64,000 nucleotides of DNA from Entoloma clypeatum (Eukaryota > Basidiomycota > Agaricomycetes > Agaricales > Entolomataceae). Shown here piece by piece: positions 58,004 to 64,000 of the stretch. The stretch spans positions 3,286,001 to 3,350,000 of the forward strand of contig OY751493.1 in NCBI GenBank assembly GCA_963565915.1, written 5' to 3'. The notes below the pieces were generated by a model. The model had not been told where the DNA came from and ran no database searches. It saw only the letters and a program-made list of their open reading frames with translations. Position numbers and translations under genes: made by a program. Each line of letters opens with the position of its first letter. Position 1 is the first letter of the stretch.

Positions 58004-60251
58004 CTATAGGTCTGGAAGCTCCCGACGCAACAACCGCTCCCACATACTTTCCTTCCACCAATCTTCCATATCGTCGATGCGCTCCCACAACGTCTCTTCA
58101 TCAACACCATATACCTCGTATTTTCCTCCATCGAGCGCTCTGCCTTCTCTTCGTGCTACGTCGAGAGCAGCTTTGTTCTCCCCTCTAGTGGGGATGTGAT
58201 GAGGAACAGATGTTATGACAAAAGAATTTGGATGTACTTCAACAATTCCAAAAGCTCCCTCCGATCCGGGAAGAATAACCGTGGTTCCAAGACGGCAAGG
58301 ATAGCTAGAGCGGTGCGGTAGAGAAAAGAATCCCCTTCCAGAAGCAATACATCCCAAATACGGGCACAGGCCTCGAACGGCAGATGGTCGAGAAAAAGGG
58401 GGACAATCCAATCGATCAAGTAAGCGGAAGGTGATATTTGGTGTTGCTTGAAGTTGAAGTAGACTTTTGCATTGCCAGATGAGAAAATGAGGCACGAGAA
58501 TCAAAGTGTCGACCTTACTCTTGGGCATACCATCCGCGAGCAATGTATCAAATATTCTGGCGACAAAGTTAAAGCACGCACAATAAGAACTTCCTCAATA
58601 TCTCACCGATAATAGGCTTCCACCTACTACGATGTCAGTTTATATTGTTCGGTTCAGCACGTAACATTGTTACGCACGTCTTCATGCGACCCTTCTCCCC
58701 CAAAGAAGCTTCGCATACAATGCCTTTCCAGGAGATTGCGCATGACTACAAAACCTTGTTGGACGGGCATGTTTATCAAGAGCATGGCGGCAATCTTCGC
58801 AGCACCCAAAGTATAACCCAGTCCCTCGTCACTGCGGGCAACAACCCATGCACAGAGCATATCTCTCAATTCCTCGTGGAGCGGACCGTTCTCGCGGTGG
58901 AATATATGCAGGGAGGGAAGAGTCGTGGATATATCCTCTTCTATCAGACTCAAACTAGCCTGTGGAAAGGCACCAGAGTGGAGTGCGCGTTTTGCGCGGG
59001 AAAGACAAGTACGATAGTGGTCTGAATGAAGAAACCGATCAGGAAAGTTTTGGAAGTCATTGCATGGTGAGCATATGAATTTGAGCCTGATGATCGGTCG
59101 GCTGGATATCTACCTTTGCTCAGTGCCAATGAGTTACCAACGGCTCTTTCCCACATTGATGCTCGAAGCCTTGTAGGGATGCCCCTCCACCAAAGCTTCC
59201 GAAGAGCGGGTTTTTTGTGTACTGCTCTCCAATCGGGAACGATCTCCTTCTCCCAAATAAGTATTGACTCTTCAATCCGCTTTTCACGCTCGAAGCGGCG
59301 TTCCCGGAGAGCTTTGCGTTTTTTCTCCGCTGAAGAACACGTCCGCGTCGGTCAATTGACAGCCAACACGTGAACGAAGAACTGACCTGCATTACGACTG
59401 AGTTTCATCATGGTTTGCCAATCCGCCATATGCTTTTCGTCCTCCTGTCGAGGCTTGGGAGGCAAGAACGTCGGTCTAGTTTTACTCCTAACTTTTTCAA
59501 ATGTGCTGGGGCCAGAGGAACGATTTGACCTGTGTCCGAAGGGCTTCTGCATTGTCCCTGCTTTTGAGGGAACAGAAGACGGATGTTTTGCAGCGCTCGT
59601 GGATGATCGCGATGGAGAAAGAATTTGATCAGGTGCGACAGCGGTACTCAGGGGCTGTGGGCGCACTGGGTATGATGTCTGCATTGGAATTGGCAGCGAC
59701 TGGGTAGATTTGCCGCTGTCCGGAGGGTGCTCGAGCGAGGGCTGGGGGGATGAATTGACTCGTCCAGCACCTTCGTCATGGTTTGCAGGATATCCGGCCG
59801 GGGAATCACCCGAAAGTGGTGTGTTTTGAGGAAAGGTATCGAGTGTAACATTCGTATACGCGCTGTTCCAGCCGTCGCCCATCGCCAAGGCATCTGCAGG
59901 CCCTCGGCATGGCTCATCTTGATCGCCAGAGAGAGAAATATTGAAGAAATGATCGTGTAACTCCTGCTCCTGAGAACCAGACTCCGTGGAAGAGTGCGAA
60001 TGGTGTCTCTGTTGTCCGTCGCCATTGATGTCGAGGGTGGAAACTGAAGAGTTCTCTGCTGCAAAAGGCACATCTGTGTCTGTTTCGGACCAGGATGACT
60101 CTGTAGGCGGTATGCTTCTCGCGAATTCTTTTCTGATCACTTCTGGAGAGAAGCGGTAGGGCAAGTCGTTTGATTCACCATCCGAGAAAGCATCGTCGAA
60201 GTCGAATGCAGAGGTGTGGACCTCTAGAGGAGCTTCAGAAAGAGAATGCAT
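58004..60251 (-). CDS. TBC-domain (Rab-GAP-like) protein with substituted catalytic fingers
   Basis: The first exon from 60251 encodes about 300 Ser/Pro-rich disordered residues ending QTMMKLSRNA. A charged helix follows (AEKKRKALRERRFEREKRIE), then the TBC domain: IVPDWRAVHKNPLFRKLWWRGIP, TRLRASMWERAVGN, LIEEDISTTLPSL, GLGYTLGAAKIAAMLLINM, MRNLLERHCMRSFFGG, and LFLDHLPFEACARIWDVLLLEGD. In active TBC proteins the first finger is IxxDxxR and the second YxQG. Here the Arg position is Thr (codon 58924-58926) and the Gln position is Leu (codon 58807-58809). The C-terminal helices end WWKESMWERLLRREL. It may bind a Rab without GAP activity. Start 60251 is the first ATG; it is head to head with GCP4 (102 bases). 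Confidence 0.82.
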
Positions 60252-60353
60252 AACCGGGAATGAAATCAATGCAAGTGGTGGTGGTGGTGGTGGCGGTTTT
60301 GTATCCAAGCATCCCTTCTGTAGTCGACCTGCAGAGAGTCAGAGTTATTGGAT

Positions 60354-62654
60354 ATGATTGCAGAAGTCCTCCTCGTCCTTGCCGGTCATTCATCTTCCCT
60401 CTTCCCCACAGATCACACCCTCCATCCAGCTTTCTCCGAGCTCCTTCACCCCGGCGAGCAACAATGTCTGGAGTCGATTGGTCTGCTTGCATCGCGCTAT
60501 CGAAAAATAAAGGCATCCTGCGATAGCCTCTCTCACTCGTCGTCGCGCTCTGTCTGTGCCCTTTGTGCTACCCTCAAACGCATATTGAGAAACGACTACG
60601 ACTCCCTTGTCGTAGAAACGGAGACGAAAGTTCTCCGACACGATGCCCACCTCGTCGCGAGTGGTTCTTTCGTCCCGCTATCCTCCATCCGCGCGGCGTT
60701 TTCAGAATGGGATGCACCTCTTGCTGTGCTCGCGTCCTTGATGGAGGAATTGGAGTCGCAGGTGCACTGGAAGCCGGGTCATTTGATCGATATGCTATTG
60801 GCGCGCTCCCGCACAGGTGTACATCGCGTCGCAGATATTCTATCGCATCTTTCAGAAGCCGTGCAGCGTGTTTGGCGGACTCAGCTAACAGCTTTCCTTG
60901 TCCATGGCTCGATATCGACAGTCGATCCACTTGCATCTGAGAGTTATGTTCTGCTTGAGGGGTCCATCCCATCCTGTGTCTCTGCAGCATCGCGGGACTC
61001 CATAGCATACGTCGGTCGTGCTATTGGCACGGTCAGATCCGCAAGGTGGCAGAAACAGCTTCCCCGAAGTCTAGCGACAGCACACACCACGTTGCTGGAA
61101 ACTGTACTTCCAGAAGACCAACATGCGTTCGATATCGTCATCTCAGAGATAAGGACAAATGTCAGTGAATGGCTTTGGTTGAATATACTGACTCAAAAGG
61201 ACGTCGAGGATGCCGTCGATTCCTTGTAGGTCGCTCGTAATTCCTGCAATAACATGTACGACTTGACATATTTCTAGAGCGAATTACTTTCTTTTGCGAA
61301 ACGGGGAGTTCAGTCTCTCCTTGATTCGAGAAATCGAACACCTCAAACATTCACGCCTGACATCACGTTCGGGTCCAACCTCTATGATTCGTGAACAAGA
61401 TTTGAATCTGGCCATACTCCGTGCATCTCTAGGAACAACAGCGCAGCATGATCCAGCGCTTAATCGTCTTCGTTTTTCTCTCCCTTCTGGACCGCTCCGA
61501 GCTCTGCTCCCATCACTTGCAGGGGCACCAAACCCGCATGTGACAGCTCCTTCGGAAACCACAATGCCTAGATCTTTGGATCCACAATTATTTGCGACTT
61601 GCCTACTTGGTACTCCCCTGATATTGAACTATACCATTACATGGCCTCTGGATCTATTTCTTCACCCAGTGGAGCTCACAGCCTACGCCGGGCTTTTCTC
61701 ATACCTTACTGCGCTTCGAAGAACTCACACCAAAGTCCATGGATGTTGGACGTCTCTTTCCAATGCCCAGCGAGCACGTCGGCGATGGACGGGGCTGGGA
61801 GAAGGCGGCACAATAGAGGATCTTGAACTGAGGAGCCGATTGTTACGATGTGGCTGGGGCATCGTGCGGGACATGGGTTGGTTCCTCGACACCTTGTTGG
61901 GCTATATCATGATGGACGTCGTCGAAGTTGAATTCAGGAATTTGAAGGGTCTATTGAGCAAGACGGTCACAGAGGTCGGATCCTCAAATGAAGCTCAGTT
62001 TGCACCGAGGCTGCCGAGTTCGACGTCTTCATCAGCTGCGACTACGAGCACTGGACTGGATTTCACTACCCTTCGTGCGATCCACACGAGATATCTTGAT
62101 CGGTTGTTGACGGGATGCCTTCTAACGAATCCTGCGCTCACGTCTATCCTTCGACCACTAATGGACCTCTGCGAGAGATTCGTCGCACAGGTAGAACGCT
62201 GGGGCGGGGATGTGCTTCCTGCATTACTATTCGAGGGAAGTATAAAAGGTGGGGATGAAAGGGTGGGCGCTATGGTGCAAGAACGGTGGGAGTTGGTGAC
62301 CGAGATCAACGAGGTTGGGACAACTGTTCACATTCTGGATCTCTTTCTTACAATCTATCTACTTTGCATCAGATCCTGCAGACGGCATTGGACTCGTTCT
62401 ATGAACAACTTTCGTCGTCTGTGTCCCAGCAACCGTTTACCACAGCAACAGATGCATCAAAATCAATTGTCATGAATGCGAGTTTGGCAAATCACACGAG
62501 TGTCAACTTTTCTCGCGGCGCTCGGGGGCTTGAAGGTGGGGTTGGCGAGGTTCGGCGACATGTTGAGCGGTTGTTGCTGAGGCTAGACTTTAACAGTGGG
62601 TTTTCGAAACGCCAGGAATCAAGGGATATACTTGTTGAGGGTGGAATTTTGTAA
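60354..62654 (+). CDS. Gamma-tubulin complex component 4 (Spc97/Spc98 family)
   Basis: Three exons (60354-61225, 61278-62313, 62373-62654) join in phase to 729 residues. The N-terminus [17 protein letters not shown] and [22 protein letters not shown] matches the GCP4-type GRIP1 region (GCP4 begins MIHELLLALSGYPG). Also visible are [32 protein letters not shown], the domain junction [25 protein letters not shown], and the GRIP2 segments [33 protein letters not shown] and [15 protein letters not shown]. Its size fits GCP4 rather than the larger GCP2/3/5/6. It contributes to the gamma-tubulin ring complex at the spindle pole body. Confidence 0.9.
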
Positions 62655-62830
62655 AGAGTATATATTAATAACATTAAGGGTCAAGTTGGAACCAGATGTA
62701 CAGCGCACGGTGGAGGGTTGTGAGTCTTACCGGATGGATCAGGCGGGTACCCGGAGTCTCCACGGTAAAAAGCAGATCTATGAGCTTGGCTGCACACCGC
62801 CTCTTTCATCAACTACAACTCCTCAGCCCT

Positions 62831-63982
62831 ATGTCGTCCCGTCTGTCCTCCATCTCTTCCCCATATCTCTCACTAACCCCCCGCGCAGAGTACACCCCCC
62901 GTCTCCTCGGTGCAGCCAACACCCTCGGTACATCCCTCCTCATCCGTCTCTCGATCTCATCGATCTCATCGTCTCTATCTTTCCAGACCATCGCGTCTTT
63001 ATCGAGCAGAACGGATCTGTCGTCTCGCCCTTCCACGACATCCCTCTCTTCGCCGATCAGAATAATGGCATCTTCAACATGATCGTCGAGGTCCCCCGCT
63101 GGACCAACGCCAAGATGGAGATCTCCAAGGAGGAGCCCTTCAACCCAATCAAACAGGATATCAAAAAGGGCAAACTGAGATACGTCCGCAACTGTTTCCC
63201 CCACCATGGATACATTTGGAACTATGGAGCTTTTCCTCAAGTAACAAAAACAACCTGCACGCCTGCCTCTTCACCCTTTTGACATTTCTCATTGCAGACT
63301 TGGGAAGACCCCGCCCATTCCCATGCAGAGACCAAAGCCAAGGGCGACAATGACCCCCTCGACGTCTGCGAAATCGGAGAGCAGGTCGGCTACGTCGGAC
63401 AAGTTAAGCAGGTCAAGGTCCTCGGTATCATGGCCCTTCTCGATGAAGGCGAAACGGACTGGAAGGTCATCGTCGTCGACGTTCAGGATCCGCTCGCATC
63501 CAAGTTGAACGACATAGAGGATGTCGAGAGACACCTTCCCGGCTTGATTCGCGCGACGAACGAGTGGTTCAGGTGACGTGACCAATCCTTCCTCACATAC
63601 ATGTCTCGTTGCTTACACGCTGACATGCAGGATTTACAAGATTCCCGACGGAAAACCCGAGAATACCTTTGCCTTCTCTGGGGAGGCCAAAAACAAAAAG
63701 TATGCGACAGAGATCATCCACGAATGTCATGAATCCTGGCGTCGCCTGATCACTGGCGAATCCCCGGCTAAGACCCCGGCCTATGACCTCTCCATGTCTG
63801 TTCCAACGGTTGCTCATCACCCACTTGGATTTCTGACAGTTTCTTGTTCCAGCCGCAACATCACCATCAAGAACTCTCCAGGTTTCCTTCGCCGAGATGA
63901 TCCGGCGTACACCAGTATCCCGGCTGATTCGAGGAAGGCCCCTGCTCCAATTGATCCTTCTGGTAATCCCCGTTATCTTTGA
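62831..63982 (+). CDS. IPP1: Soluble inorganic pyrophosphatase (family I)
   Basis: The first coding exon is 10 bases (62831-62840); after a 48-base intron (62841-62888) the protein reads [26 protein letters not shown], the usual eukaryotic PPase start. Further landmarks are [18 protein letters not shown], the active-site signature [27 protein letters not shown], and [18 protein letters not shown], ending in GNPRYL. It hydrolyses PPi in cytosol and nucleus. In-frame ATGs upstream at 62780 and 62696 would add 17 or 45 residues containing no Asp or Glu and many Arg, Ser and Leu. The 48-base intron has no stop in frame, so a longer mitochondrial-like product is possible. Gene symbol by the fungal name. 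Confidence 0.93.
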
Positions 63983-64000
63983 AACATTCACTGGCTGATG

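Noticed and set aside
1..64000. Search for transposons, LTRs, biosynthetic clusters, selfish or toxin systems
   Set aside because: No transposase, reverse transcriptase, terminal repeats, PKS/NRPS or toxin-like genes were seen. The window is an ordinary housekeeping-rich region.

Overview
The window reads as a compact, gene-dense stretch of a basidiomycete (Agaricomycete-type mushroom-forming fungus) nuclear chromosome. Almost every gene is interrupted by short introns, mostly about 45-70 bases with GT...AG ends. The proteins are typical eukaryotic housekeeping products, and their closest recognisable patterns are those of filamentous basidiomycetes. I see no transposon, rRNA, CRISPR array or bacterial operon structure. 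About 30 protein genes fit into 64 kb.

Layout. 1-9.5 kb: the N-terminal part of mitochondrial intermediate peptidase (cut by the window edge), an RSF1/WHIM-type chromatin protein, a FAM32A homologue, a TMEM115 Golgi membrane protein, the COG1 Golgi tether subunit and Sec61 gamma. 9.7-25.3 kb: a mitochondrial PPR protein, glycine decarboxylase (P protein), an Rsc9/ARID2-like remodeller subunit, Rrp1, 5-hydroxyisourate hydrolase, the NEDD8-conjugating enzyme Ubc12, a 2-oxoglutarate/Fe(II) oxygenase and a bifunctional PabA-PabB aminodeoxychorismate synthase. 25.7-40 kb: Tti1, dCMP deaminase, a Pop3/Rpp38-like RNase P subunit, an alpha-arrestin, Vta1, an unrecognised protein and the permuted GTPase GNL1. 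40-54.5 kb: a SAM methyltransferase, Utp17/WDR75, an F-box protein, a PB1/proline-rich/UBA-like protein, ketopantoate reductase and an O-fucosyltransferase-like type II membrane protein. 54.6-64 kb: a sparser patch with a doubtful small gene, a BAHD/condensation-like acyltransferase homologue, a TBC-domain protein with substituted catalytic fingers, gamma-tubulin complex component 4 and soluble inorganic pyrophosphatase.

The genes do not form one pathway. Several belong to shared cell systems: Golgi/secretion (TMEM115, COG1, Sec61 gamma, TBC, Vta1, arrestin), one-carbon/folate and nucleotide metabolism (glycine decarboxylase, PABA synthase, dCMP deaminase), ribosome and RNA processing (Rrp1, Utp17, GNL1, Pop3) and mitochondria (MIP, PPR, glycine decarboxylase). 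The strongest organisational theme is head-to-head pairs with only 69-190 bases between start codons, so bidirectional promoters are probable.

I did not find a clearly new multi-gene system. The most interesting leads are the TBC protein lacking both catalytic fingers, GC-AG introns in the Ubc12 gene, a pyrophosphatase with an in-frame mitochondrial-like N-terminal extension, the PB1/UBA protein, and the 47.6-48.7 kb and 54.6-55.6 kb intervals. Splice sites were chosen by eye from consensus, reading phase and family similarity. Where all exons are listed, the phases add up.
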